Positions 15,935-26,713 of a DNA stretch of 33,128 nucleotides are shown piece after piece; the first letter of the stretch is position 1; each line of letters begins with the position of its first letter. A model generated the notes under the pieces. The model worked only from the letters and a program-made list of their open reading frames with translations. It had not been told where the DNA came from and made no database searches. The position numbers and the translations under genes are program-made. Location: positions 1-33,128 of the forward strand of contig CAJIYZ010000098.1 in the NCBI GenBank assembly GCA_905181675.1, given 5' to 3'. Source of the stretch: Bacteroidetes bacterium MED-G20 (lineage in GTDB: Bacteria > Bacteroidota > Bacteroidia > Flavobacteriales_D > Parvicellaceae).

Positions 15935-18900
15935 ATGAATAAGATTTTCTTAAAAGTATTTATTTTTTCAGTAGCATTAATTTTTGCAAATATTACCATT
16001 GCACAGAAAACTTTTCTTCGCAGCGATCCATATAAAAACTATAAAATTGCTCAAGAATTATTTGATAAAGAAAAATATAGTTCAGCCCAATACTATTTCA
16101 AAGATGTTATAAATAAATTCAAAAACCCTCAAGATGAGGTAAGAATAAATGCAGAATATTATTTTGCTGTTTGTGCTTTAAAGTTGTATCACAGAAATGT
16201 AGAGACAATTTTAACTAGGTTTTCACTAGACCATCCAGACCATCCGAAGTCCAAAAATATTTATTTCCAGTTGGGCAAGCATTATTATCAAACAAAAAAG
16301 TTTAAAAAATCGATAGAGTTTTTTGAAAAGGTTGATCAATACGATTTGTCATTAGAGGACCAAAGCGAGTATCTTTTTAAGCTTGGATACTCCAAATTCA
16401 TGAAGAAAAATCTTGCCGAATCAAAGGTTCTTTTTAACGAGCTTCTTCAAAGTAAAACAGATTACGATGTCCCTGCAACCTATTACTACAGCCACATAGC
16501 ATATTCAGAAGGAAAGTACCAAACTGCATTAGTTGGTTTTAGAAAGATTGCAAATAATAAGATGTTTAAGCCTATCATACCATATTATATTACTCAGATA
16601 TTGTACCAACAAAGCAAATACGATGAACTTATTGAATACGGACCATTGTATATAGATTCGGTTACAGAAAAAAGAAAAGGGGAGTTTGCTAAACTTATTG
16701 GAGATTCTTATTTTAAAAAGAATCAATACGAACGTTCTCTCGAGTACTATCAGATTTTTAAGAGAAATGCAAAATCAACTAGAGAAAGTAATTACCAGGT
16801 TGGCTATTGTTACTATAAAACAAAAAAATATCGAAAAGCTATAGAAATCTTTGCAAGGGTTGCCACTACTGACGATTCGTTAACACAGACATCTTACTAT
16901 CACATGGCAGATTCTTATTTAAATCTCGAGGAAAAAGATTATGCAAGAAATGCATTTCAAGAGGCTAGTAAGCTCAATTTTGATGTTGATATTCGAAGAA
17001 ATTCACTATTTAACTATGCAAAGCTAGCTTATGAATTAAGTTACAATCCATACGACGAAGCAATCAATGCTTTTCAGAAGTTTATTGAGGATTTTCCAAA
17101 TTCCGAAGATGCTAAGGAAGCCTACGAGTTTTTGCTAAAAGTATATTTAACTACTAAAAATTACGACGATGCTCTTGAATCAATGGATAAAATTAAGAAT
17201 AAGGATCCAAGAATGCAGAGAGCCTACCAAACAATTGTCTATAACCGGGCTGTAGAACAGTACCACAATAGAGAATACAAGAACGCAATGGGGAACTTTG
17301 AGTTAGTTAAAAAATATCCAATTGACCAAAACTTAAATGCCATGAGTCAGTTTTGGATTGCAGAATCTAATTACAATCTAAAGGAATATTTAAGAGCTGT
17401 GGAGAGTTATGAAAAATTCAGATATATCAACGGGGCTATTTTAACTAATCAATTTTTAGATTTAGATTTTCATATTGGATACAGTTATTTTGAAAAAGCC
17501 AATCCTTATCAAAGTTTATCAGGAAACGAGGCCAGAATTCAAAAACAAGAACTAAAGAATGCTTTAAAGTACTTTAGAAATTATATCCACCAGTATAATA
17601 TTCCTGATTCAAGTAATTATAAAATTGCATTATTGAGAATCGCTGACACCTATTTTTTACTTAGAGAAGATAGCTTGGCTATAGAAAATTATGCATTGTC
17701 TTCTAAAGTGGGGAATGAAAATCACTCTTATGCATTAAACCAGATGGCTACTTCACAAGGTTTAATACAGGACTATATTGGAAAAATAAATACTTTAAAA
17801 AGGCTAACGGATCAATATCCTAACTCTAAGTATCAAGTTTCTTCGCTTTTAAATTTAGCACAGGCTTACAAAGATGAAAACAGAAATAATGAATCTATAA
17901 ATACCTACTTAAAATTCATTGATGAATATCCAACTAACAATTTAATTTCAAAAGCATATGTCGAAGTAGGTAGTATTTATTTGAAAGAACAAAATCACGA
18001 TAAAGCAGAGAAGTTTCTTTTAACGGTATTGGACAATTATCCGGATGCAGAACAAGAGAATCAATTAGCTATTGAATTAATGATGGAGGTTTATAATTTG
18101 AGAGGGAATTTAACTGGTTATTACGATTGGCTGAGTTCAAGAGGGATTGATGTTAGTGTTCAGGAAAAAGATTCTACTTTATGGAGAGGAGTTGTCCTTG
18201 CTAGAGATAAAGGGGATTGCGATAAACAAATTGAAAAAGCTTCTTACTATTTGGACAATATTGACGAGCCGATAAGAGAAATTTCAGCCCATTATTTTAT
18301 GGCTAATTGTTATTATTCTGAAAATAAGAAAACAGAGGCTTTGTTTCATTATGATTTCATTACTACAAAACCCAATAATAATTATTACATCGAAGGGTTA
18401 AAGTATGCTGGCGAGATAACTTATGATGCCAAAGATTTTAAAAAATCCCTAGCTTACTTTTCAATTTTGGAAGATGTAAGTATCGATCAGGAAGACTTGT
18501 CAATTTCCAAAAAGGGACAGTTCTACTGCTTTCATTATTTAGAGAATCCCAATTCTACTATCAAGTATGCAAAAAAAGTTCTTCAGTTGTCAGACATTAA
18601 TCCCAAACTACAAGAAGATGCATATTTATTTTTAGGTCAATCTTATCAAAAAATAGACCAATTAGACAGCTCAAAATTGTATTACGATAGTGTTGTTCAG
18701 TATACTAAAAGTATTGCAGCAGCAGAGGCAAAATACCATATTTGTGAGATTGCATACCAAACTGAAGATTTTCTAACCTGTGAGTCTTTAATAATGGAGT
18801 TGGTTAAGCAAAAACCATCCTATGATTATTGGTTAGCTAAAGGAATATTATTACTTGGAGATAATTTTACTGCTCAGAAAGATTACTTCAACGCAAAACA

Positions 18901-19141
18901 CAGTATAGAAAGTATTTTAGATAATTACGATGGGTATAAAAAAGAGGAAATTTTAGGAGCAGCTGTCCAGAAAATCGAATTTATACAAAATCTAGAACTC
19001 AATGAATTGCAGCAAGAACCAGAGCAAGAAGAATTAGAAATAGAGTTAGAATCAATTGATAAGGGTTTAGAAAAAACGACGGAAGAGTTAAATCCAAAAG
19101 AAGTTGATGCAAAGGAAATTAAGCAAGATGAAAATAAATAA
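15935..19141 (+). CDS. Large periplasmic tetratricopeptide-repeat protein
   Basis: A 1068-residue exported protein. The signal peptide MNKIFLKVFIFSVALIFANI ends at TIAQKTF with no lipobox cysteine, so it is soluble in the periplasm or attached by partners. The body (about 30-1010) is a long series of TPR and YfiO-like helical hairpins, for example YYKTKKYRKAIEIFARVATT, YHNREYKNAMGNFELVKKYP and YLKFIDEYPTNNLISKAYVE. The tail is Glu/Lys-rich and disordered-looking (QQEPEQEELEIELE). The last 14 nt overlap the next gene, an outer-membrane barrel, so both are likely made together. Role unknown; a scaffold for an envelope complex is the natural guess. It is not the lipoprotein SprE/PorW, judging by the signal peptide. 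Confidence 0.9.
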   Translation: MNKIFLKVFIFSVALIFANITIAQKTFLRSDPYKNYKIAQELFDKEKYSSAQYYFKDVINKFKNPQDEVRINAEYYFAVCALKLYHRNVETILTRFSLDHPDHPKSKNIYFQLGKHYYQTKKFKKSIEFFEKVDQYDLSLEDQSEYLFKLGYSKFMKKNLAESKVLFNELLQSKTDYDVPATYYYSHIAYSEGKYQTALVGFRKIANNKMFKPIIPYYITQILYQQSKYDELIEYGPLYIDSVTEKRKGEFAKLIGDSYFKKNQYERSLEYYQIFKRNAKSTRESNYQVGYCYYKTKKYRKAIEIFARVATTDDSLTQTSYYHMADSYLNLEEKDYARNAFQEASKLNFDVDIRRNSLFNYAKLAYELSYNPYDEAINAFQKFIEDFPNSEDAKEAYEFLLKVYLTTKNYDDALESMDKIKNKDPRMQRAYQTIVYNRAVEQYHNREYKNAMGNFELVKKYPIDQNLNAMSQFWIAESNYNLKEYLRAVESYEKFRYINGAILTNQFLDLDFHIGYSYFEKANPYQSLSGNEARIQKQELKNALKYFRNYIHQYNIPDSSNYKIALLRIADTYFLLREDSLAIENYALSSKVGNENHSYALNQMATSQGLIQDYIGKINTLKRLTDQYPNSKYQVSSLLNLAQAYKDENRNNESINTYLKFIDEYPTNNLISKAYVEVGSIYLKEQNHDKAEKFLLTVLDNYPDAEQENQLAIELMMEVYNLRGNLTGYYDWLSSRGIDVSVQEKDSTLWRGVVLARDKGDCDKQIEKASYYLDNIDEPIREISAHYFMANCYYSENKKTEALFHYDFITTKPNNNYYIEGLKYAGEITYDAKDFKKSLAYFSILEDVSIDQEDLSISKKGQFYCFHYLENPNSTIKYAKKVLQLSDINPKLQEDAYLFLGQSYQKIDQLDSSKLYYDSVVQYTKSIAAAEAKYHICEIAYQTEDFLTCESLIMELVKQKPSYDYWLAKGILLLGDNFTAQKDYFNAKHSIESILDNYDGYKKEEILGAAVQKIEFIQNLELNELQQEPEQEELEIELESIDKGLEKTTEELNPKEVDAKEIKQDENK

Positions 19142-20879
19142 ACTCCAAATATTACTTTTTTTTGTTTCAGCAATATTGAGTTTTAGTATTGTAGCTCAGC
19201 AAAATGAGAGTACAGAAACTTTTTTAGGGATTGGCTCTGGAAATAGAAAAATTTCTAAGATTCAAAAAACACCAATATTTCCATCTCACACAGATTCTGT
19301 CACTATTTTAGATGAGGTAAAGTACTATTTAGAGCCAAAGAGACACTTGACAAGTTACTCTATTGAAAATATAAAACCTGCTAGGTTAAAGATAACTGCT
19401 AATGGAGACAAGCTATATAGGGGATATCTAAAAGCTGGTGCAGGAACTTACCTTACTCCATTATTAGAATTGAATTATGCCTCTAAAAGATCAAGAGACG
19501 AAAGCTGGGGGTTAAATGCAAGAACTAACGGCAGTTTCTCTAGTATAAAAGAAATGGGAAATACTAAATTTTCAGATTTAAGTTTAGGAGGATACTATCA
19601 AAAGTTTTTCATGAATTATGATTTATGGTCAGAAATTCAGTACGAGAGAAATTCTTATCAGTTTTATGGTTTGGATTATAGTGATGACTCTATGTATCAC
19701 TTTTATGGTTTGGATATTAATGATTCTTTAATGGTTGAATCTTTTAAAAACTCAGATACTCTTTTTAAACAAAATTACGATTTGTTGGATTTGCATTTAA
19801 AGTTTAATTCTAGAAATACTGGTAGGGATACTAATAAGTTAAGAATCAAAAGTTGGGTTGATTTTCACCATCTCAATAGCAACTACAACTTTTCTGAAAA
19901 TCATTTTCTTTTGGGAGCCCATTCTGGATGGCTAGTTCTAGATGAGGAATTTTTAGGAACTTTCGAATTGGATATAAACAACGTTAATTCACCGGAGACA
20001 TTAAAAATAGATGAAAACAACATTATTCAAGCAAGTAATAGCACCCCTAAAACATCTGGAATTGTTCGATTTAGACCACATATTTATTCAAGAAAAAATA
20101 ATTTAATTTTTAAAGCTGGGATATCCCTTCAAGCCAATATAAATGAAAATGCAAAATTTCATGTATTTCCAGACCTGGAGATTAGTTACAGTCTGTTTAA
20201 TAATGTCTTTATACCCTATGGAGGGTGGGTTGGAAATGTTCAAAGAAATACTTTTAACGATATTAGATTAGAAAATCCATTTATTTCAGAGGATTCTAAA
20301 CTTCAAAACACGGTTCAAAAAAGCAATATATTTGCTGGGATTAGAGGTTCTTTAAGTAGTAAATTCACCTTTAATTTATCCAGTTCTTTCCAGAAATTAG
20401 ACAGCATGTATTTTTTTATCCCTGACACAGTATCTTCTTATGGTAACAAATTCCAGACGAAGTACGATAATCTTAGCCAAACATCTTTCCTCGCGGAAAT
20501 CACCTACCAAGAACTAGAAAAGTTAAAAATTTCTGCTAAGGGTGAATATTTCATATACAATCCTTCTAATATTAGTCGTGCTTGGCAAAGACCTAGTTTT
20601 GTATTTACATTATCTGGATTATTAGATTTGTCGGATAAAATTGTGATAAAATCTGATTTTTATTTGGTTGGCAAAAGAGATGCCTTTTCATATTCTGAAC
20701 CTGATCCAATAAGTTTACCAACTTTTGTAGATATGAATATTTCTGCTGAATATAGGTACAGCAAAAAAGTTTCAGCTTTCATTCAATTCAATAATTTCAC
20801 AGCCAAAAAATACCAATATTGGCAAAATTTCCCAGTCCAATCCATTAATATTTTGGGAGGAATTACAATAAGTTTCTAA
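19128..20879 (+). CDS. Outer-membrane beta-barrel protein
   Basis: I start this at ATG 19128 (583 residues) rather than an in-frame ATG at 19104, because 19128 begins a normal signal peptide MKINKLQILLFFVSAILSFS ending near VAQQNES. After about 70 residues the protein is a series of alternating amphipathic strands ending in aromatic residues, such as LYRGYLKAGAGTYLTPLLEL and NLIFKAGISLQANINENAKF, and it closes with ITISF, the terminal Phe typical of outer-membrane barrels. It resembles the barrel half of Bacteroidota TonB-dependent-receptor-like proteins but I see no plug domain or TonB box. A 39-base tandem duplication lies at 19662-19740. Overlap with the TPR gene suggests a shared function. 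Confidence 0.85.
   Translation: MKINKLQILLFFVSAILSFSIVAQQNESTETFLGIGSGNRKISKIQKTPIFPSHTDSVTILDEVKYYLEPKRHLTSYSIENIKPARLKITANGDKLYRGYLKAGAGTYLTPLLELNYASKRSRDESWGLNARTNGSFSSIKEMGNTKFSDLSLGGYYQKFFMNYDLWSEIQYERNSYQFYGLDYSDDSMYHFYGLDINDSLMVESFKNSDTLFKQNYDLLDLHLKFNSRNTGRDTNKLRIKSWVDFHHLNSNYNFSENHFLLGAHSGWLVLDEEFLGTFELDINNVNSPETLKIDENNIIQASNSTPKTSGIVRFRPHIYSRKNNLIFKAGISLQANINENAKFHVFPDLEISYSLFNNVFIPYGGWVGNVQRNTFNDIRLENPFISEDSKLQNTVQKSNIFAGIRGSLSSKFTFNLSSSFQKLDSMYFFIPDTVSSYGNKFQTKYDNLSQTSFLAEITYQELEKLKISAKGEYFIYNPSNISRAWQRPSFVFTLSGLLDLSDKIVIKSDFYLVGKRDAFSYSEPDPISLPTFVDMNISAEYRYSKKVSAFIQFNNFTAKKYQYWQNFPVQSINILGGITISF
19662..19715 (+). repeat. Short in-frame tandem duplication in the barrel gene
   Basis: TTTTATGGTTTGGAT occurs at 19662-19676 and again at 19701-19715, a 39-base (13-codon) period. 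The encoded segments FYGLDYSDDSM and FYGLDINDSLM are related over their whole length, so this looks like a small duplication within an extracellular-loop-like acidic stretch. Confidence 0.7.
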
Positions 20880-20905
20880 AATGTTGAAAAGTATCCTGTT
20901 AATAG

Positions 20906-22915
<2,010 letters not shown>

Positions 22916-22948
22916 TTCTTAATTAAAAATTTATAAAAATATAATATT

Positions 22949-23878
22949 ATGAAAGTAACCGTTGTAGGAGCTGGAAATGTAGGTTCAACTAGCGCAGATG
23001 CAATTGCTTATAAAAGAATTGCTAGTGAAGTTGTTTTATTGGATATTAAAGAAGGTTTTGCAGAAGGAAAAGCACTAGACATGACACAGACCTCTTCTTT
23101 ACTTGGCTTCAATACCAAAATCGTCGGAAGCACCAATGATTATACCAAAACTGCGGGAAGTGATGTTGTGGTTGTAACTAGTGGAATTCCAAGAAAACCT
23201 GGGATGACTAGAGAAGAATTAATTGGTGTAAATGCTGGAATTGTAAAAACTGTAACTAATAATGTCTTAGAGCATTCTCCAAATGCTGTAATTGTTATTG
23301 TATCCAACCCTATGGACACTATGACTTATTTAACATTGAAAGAAAGCGGTCTAGATAAGCATCGAATTATTGGAATGGGTGGGGCATTAGACAGTGCTAG
23401 ATTTAGAACTTATTTATCATTAGCATTAGGTAAGCCTTCCAATGATATTCATGGAATGGTAATTGGTGGTCATGGAGATACCACCATGATTCCACTTACT
23501 AGACTTGCAACTTACAATGGGATTCCAATAAACGAAATATTGGATAAAGAACTTTTGGATAAGGTTGCAGCCGATACTATGGTAGGAGGAAAAACTCTTA
23601 CTGGTTTATTAGGAACTTCAGCATGGTATGCTCCTGGAGCGGCAGTAGCTTATTTGGTAGATAGTATCCTCAACGATCAAAAAAGAATAATTCCTTGTTC
23701 AGTTTTCTTAGATGGTGAATATGGTCAGAAAGATATTTGTATTGGAGTTCCAGTTATAGTAGGTAAAAATGGTTGGGAAAATATAGTGGATATAGATTTA
23801 AACGATTCCGAAAAAGATTTATTTGAAAAAAGTTCATCTGCTGTAAGAAATATGAATAGCGCATTGGATAGTATCTAG
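22949..23878 (+). CDS. mdh: Malate dehydrogenase (LDH-like type)
   Basis: A 309-residue NAD-dependent malate dehydrogenase of the TCA cycle. Evidence: Rossmann motif VGAGNVGSTSADAIA with GxGxxG at 7-12, Asp32 for NAD, substrate loop IPRKPGMTREEL (Arg82 and Arg88; Arg82 is the residue that selects oxaloacetate over pyruvate), Arg151 in ALDSARFRTYL and catalytic His175 in IGGHGDTTM. The order fits the short LDH-like MDH common in Bacteroidota. No promoter box is visible in the 33-nt gap after gyrB, so it is probably on the gyrB transcript. The stop codon lies inside a palindrome shared with the convergent gene. Confidence 0.96.
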   Translation: MKVTVVGAGNVGSTSADAIAYKRIASEVVLLDIKEGFAEGKALDMTQTSSLLGFNTKIVGSTNDYTKTAGSDVVVVTSGIPRKPGMTREELIGVNAGIVKTVTNNVLEHSPNAVIVIVSNPMDTMTYLTLKESGLDKHRIIGMGGALDSARFRTYLSLALGKPSNDIHGMVIGGHGDTTMIPLTRLATYNGIPINEILDKELLDKVAADTMVGGKTLTGLLGTSAWYAPGAAVAYLVDSILNDQKRIIPCSVFLDGEYGQKDICIGVPVIVGKNGWENIVDIDLNDSEKDLFEKSSSAVRNMNSALDSI

Positions 23879-23891
23879 TTTTGAACTAGAT
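23873..23891. terminator. Bidirectional stem-loop between mdh and the DCC gene
   Basis: ATCTAGTT (23873-23880), loop TTG, AACTAGAT (23884-23891): a perfect 8-bp stem. The left arm contains the mdh TAG and the right arm contains the TAG of the opposite-strand gene. There is little GC and no long T run on either side, so termination strength is uncertain. Confidence 0.45.
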
Positions 23892-24287
23892 CACATATCT
23901 ATCTTTACTTTTTAATTCGTCTATAATACAGCTGTCTGACATTATTGATTTTCTATTTTTAGAAATTATATCGTAGAAAAAGTCTCTTAAAAACTTTGGT
24001 ATTAAGTAGCCAACAGCAATTATCATTTGCCAGTTTTTCATCAAAATTGAAATCTTAATTACAGCTGAGGATTTGGAATAAATTTTCTTATTATGGTAGA
24101 GAATTATAGTCTGCTTTGGGTCGGGAAAACTTAAGAACATTTTTTTGGTTTCTAGAAACTTATTGGATACTGATGGACTTATAAAAACCGAGTGTGATTT
24201 GTCATATTTCAGAATGTGTTTCCCCCAATAATTGCAAAATATACAGTCATCATCAATAAAAACTATTGTTGAATTTGCTTTTAGCAT
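23886..24287 (-). CDS. DCC-family thiol-disulfide oxidoreductase-like protein (DUF393)
   Basis: A 133-residue member of the DCC family, named for its Asp-Cys-Cys motif. The N-terminus STIVFIDDDCIFCNYWGKHI carries Cys15 and Cys18 in the family's DxxCxxC position. YSKSSAVIKISILM, VGYLIPKFLRDFFYDIISKN and SDSC near the end are conserved elsewhere in the family. Its cellular role is not established; a redox function is inferred from the CxxC. The ATG overlaps the stop of the upstream FG-GAP gene (ATGCTAA), so translation may be coupled. It converges on mdh with a 7-nt gap. Confidence 0.88.
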   Translation of the reverse strand: MLKANSTIVFIDDDCIFCNYWGKHILKYDKSHSVFISPSVSNKFLETKKMFLSFPDPKQTIILYHNKKIYSKSSAVIKISILMKNWQMIIAVGYLIPKFLRDFFYDIISKNRKSIMSDSCIIDELKSKDRYVI

Positions 24288-26524
24288 TTAACAATCTTTA
24301 AAATATTTTTATGAATCCCATCGTCAAGTATTATAAAGTAAATTCCGTTGTTTAATTGGCTAACTGAAATTGCACCATTGGTGTAGCCTGTTTTAATTCT
24401 CTTTCCTGTTATGCTTATTATTTCAAAATAGAGCTGGTTGTCTAGATTTTTGATATTTATTATTTCTGTTGTTGGTACCGGGAATATTTTATATTTTTTT
24501 TCAAAAGGATTAGAAATATTCAAAGTCGAACTCAAGGAGTCGCTAGAACCCATAAATAGAGTAAGACCCCCTCTTTTATTTCCTATAATAAAATCAATTA
24601 ATGAGTCGTTGTTTAAATCTGAAATTGCAGGTGTGCTATGGGTTCCTGTGAAAATATTATTGAAGTTACTATCTGCCAGATTAAAATTCCCAGATAGGTT
24701 GTTATTTATATTATTGTATTTAAAAATTGAGCCTCTTTTACTACCTACATATAATTCAACATCAGAACCATTTCTATGAAAAATAGGGGCGCTCATTCCG
24801 ATATTAGTCCACCATTCAGAAACGGAAACACCGCCAAATGTTTCAGACCTTAAATCAAAATTAAAGTTGGAAGAATCCCCAATATTTTCAATATAATTTA
24901 AGTTACCTATTGCTTCACCTACTATTAAATCTAAATCATTGTCATTGTCTATGTCAAAAAGTGTAGGATGTGCATTAAATCCTAAATCAAAAACATTGTT
25001 AAAAATATCTGTTAATGGAGAGATGCTAATACTTAAGTTTATTATTCCTGGATCTGAAGAGTTGTTTTCTAAGAAATGTAGCATGCCACTATAATCTCCT
25101 ACAATTGCATCTAAATCTCCATCTCCATCCAAATCTCCTAGTGTTGGAATTAAATTTATATCATTTATAAGGGTGGAAATATTTTGAAAATCGCTAGAGT
25201 TTTTGTTGAAAATTGGGTTTTCATTAGTCCCAACATTTAAGTAGGATTCTATGTAGGAATTATAATGTATAGGAATACTTAAATCAAATTCACCAAAATT
25301 AGACACCAATAAATCTAAAATCTGATCGTTATTTATGTCCAAGATTAAAGGTTTAGATTCTCTTCCAAGTTCAATGGTGTTTTCTTGTAGAAAATTTTTA
25401 TTTTGTAAATAAAATTGAGGGGAGTTGTTTCCTCCAAAATTTTTATAAAACCAAATACTTTCTTTATCTGCAGACTCGCTACTAGAATTTGGGGATACTA
25501 TTAAATCTTTTATACCATCGTGGTCCATGTCTTCATAAAAAGAAGCGGGGAAAAGGTGTAAATCAGCAGGTACTGAGTAGCTTGGGAAAAGCGTATCTTG
25601 AGAAATAAAAGAAGTGTTCATGTTTACTCCCTTGTTATCATTGTATAAGGCCACAAGATTACTGTAAGAAACATCACCAAGAATTATATCTTTTACTTGG
25701 TCGTTATTTAAGTCTAAAGATAAAATAGTTGACCCACTATGTCTTAAGTTATTTCTTGAAATATTTAAAGAGTCTTGAGGGTTTGGCACGTTAAATAAAC
25801 AAGTGTCAAATAGGGTGCAGGTATTGGATAGTCCAGATTCGCTAAAATGACCCCAACAAGAATTTTTCATTTCAAAAATTAAGGTATCTAAGTCTGTTGA
25901 AATATTTTTATGGTACTCAATTACAGATCCTTGAACTCCGAAATTTAAAATATCTAAATCCCCATCATTATCTATGTCACTAATACTTGGCACATCGGAT
26001 GAAACAACATAAATATTTACATCGATATTGTATTGGGAAGATAAAAGATATGGAACATTAGTATTTATGGAAGATTGATAAAAACTTAAAGAACTAAAGG
26101 ATAATTCATTTCCACTTGAAGTGTTTTTCCATACACCTATACCCCCAGAAACATAGCTGAATATATCTTTTTCCCCATCATTGTTGAAATCTCTAAGTAA
26201 AACCCAATTTTTTAAACCAGAAGGGAATAATTTCTCATATTCTGGAGCGTAAATAAAATTATTATTTTCAGAAATAAAGGTGATTACCTTGTGGCAAGAT
26301 CTATCAAAAACAAACAAATCTTCAATTTGGTCATTATTCAAATCGATTTTTGAAATTTGTACAGAATTGAATCCTCCTGTCCATGGGTTAAGCAAGGTGT
26401 CGTTATTAACTATTACCTTAATGCTATTTCCTTGAACTAGAGATAGGCTCTGACCATTTATTAAGTTCAAAAACATTAAAAAAATTAAGAGAGTCGTTAT
26501 TTTTTTTTGAATATCTAGATACAT
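24281..26524 (-). CDS. FG-GAP/VCBS-repeat surface protein with T9SS sorting domain
   Basis: A 747-residue secreted protein. The signal peptide covers roughly residues 1-25 (KKITTLLIFLMFLNLINGQS). The body has about nine DxDxDGxxD-like calcium loops, including DLNNDQIEDLFVFD, DFNNDGEKDIFSY, DIDNDGDLDILNFG, DMDHDGIKDLIVS, DLDGDGDLDAIVGDYSG and DLNNDSLIDFIIGN, as in integrin-like FG-GAP beta-propellers. The last 75 or so residues (NPFEKKYKIFPVPTTEIINI, ITGKRIKTGYTNG, LNNGIYFIILDDG) form a type A T9SS sorting domain, so it should cross the outer membrane and be anchored or released. A ligand cannot be read. It starts a two-gene unit with the DCC protein. No -7 box is visible upstream. Confidence 0.92.
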   Translation of the reverse strand: MYLDIQKKITTLLIFLMFLNLINGQSLSLVQGNSIKVIVNNDTLLNPWTGGFNSVQISKIDLNNDQIEDLFVFDRSCHKVITFISENNNFIYAPEYEKLFPSGLKNWVLLRDFNNDGEKDIFSYVSGGIGVWKNTSSGNELSFSSLSFYQSSINTNVPYLLSSQYNIDVNIYVVSSDVPSISDIDNDGDLDILNFGVQGSVIEYHKNISTDLDTLIFEMKNSCWGHFSESGLSNTCTLFDTCLFNVPNPQDSLNISRNNLRHSGSTILSLDLNNDQVKDIILGDVSYSNLVALYNDNKGVNMNTSFISQDTLFPSYSVPADLHLFPASFYEDMDHDGIKDLIVSPNSSSESADKESIWFYKNFGGNNSPQFYLQNKNFLQENTIELGRESKPLILDINNDQILDLLVSNFGEFDLSIPIHYNSYIESYLNVGTNENPIFNKNSSDFQNISTLINDINLIPTLGDLDGDGDLDAIVGDYSGMLHFLENNSSDPGIINLSISISPLTDIFNNVFDLGFNAHPTLFDIDNDNDLDLIVGEAIGNLNYIENIGDSSNFNFDLRSETFGGVSVSEWWTNIGMSAPIFHRNGSDVELYVGSKRGSIFKYNNINNNLSGNFNLADSNFNNIFTGTHSTPAISDLNNDSLIDFIIGNKRGGLTLFMGSSDSLSSTLNISNPFEKKYKIFPVPTTEIINIKNLDNQLYFEIISITGKRIKTGYTNGAISVSQLNNGIYFIILDDGIHKNILKIVKC

Positions 26525-26638
26525 TAATATTAATACGATTTATTTTATTAAATGGGTAGTTTAATTCTTTAAAATATTGATAATGCAGTTAATACAAATG
26601 TAGTTCTTAAAGTCAAACATTATTAACTTGTTGTGGAA

Positions 26639-26672
26639 TTGTTGGTAATAACCAATTGAAATTTTATATTTG
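26639..26672 (+). promoter_or_regulatory. Predicted promoter of secDF-tatA
   Basis: TATATTTG at 26665-26672 is a perfect -7 box. TTG occurs at 26642-26644 (20-base spacer) and at 26639-26641 (23-base spacer). The element at -33 overlaps a small dyad, TTGGT (26642-26646) and ACCAA (26651-26655). The ATG lies 41 bases after the -7 box. Confidence 0.6.
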
Positions 26673-26713
26673 CGCCCTTAATTTTATTTATATTAATAAC
26701 TAAAAAATTTTTG

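Noticed and set aside
15935..19141. TPR protein as SprE/PorW of the T9SS
   Set aside because: That protein is a lipoprotein; here the signal peptide has no lipobox cysteine and the length and neighbours do not fit.
24438..24779. Plus-strand open frame of 113 codons
   Set aside because: It is antisense to the sorting domain and last repeats of the FG-GAP protein, with no promoter box or plausible protein pattern.
24900..26000. Recurrent ATCTAAATC/CATCATTGTC-like DNA motifs as a repeat array or CRISPR
   Set aside because: They are irregularly spaced and encode the DxDxDGxxD calcium loops of the FG-GAP repeats on the minus strand, so coding constraint explains them.
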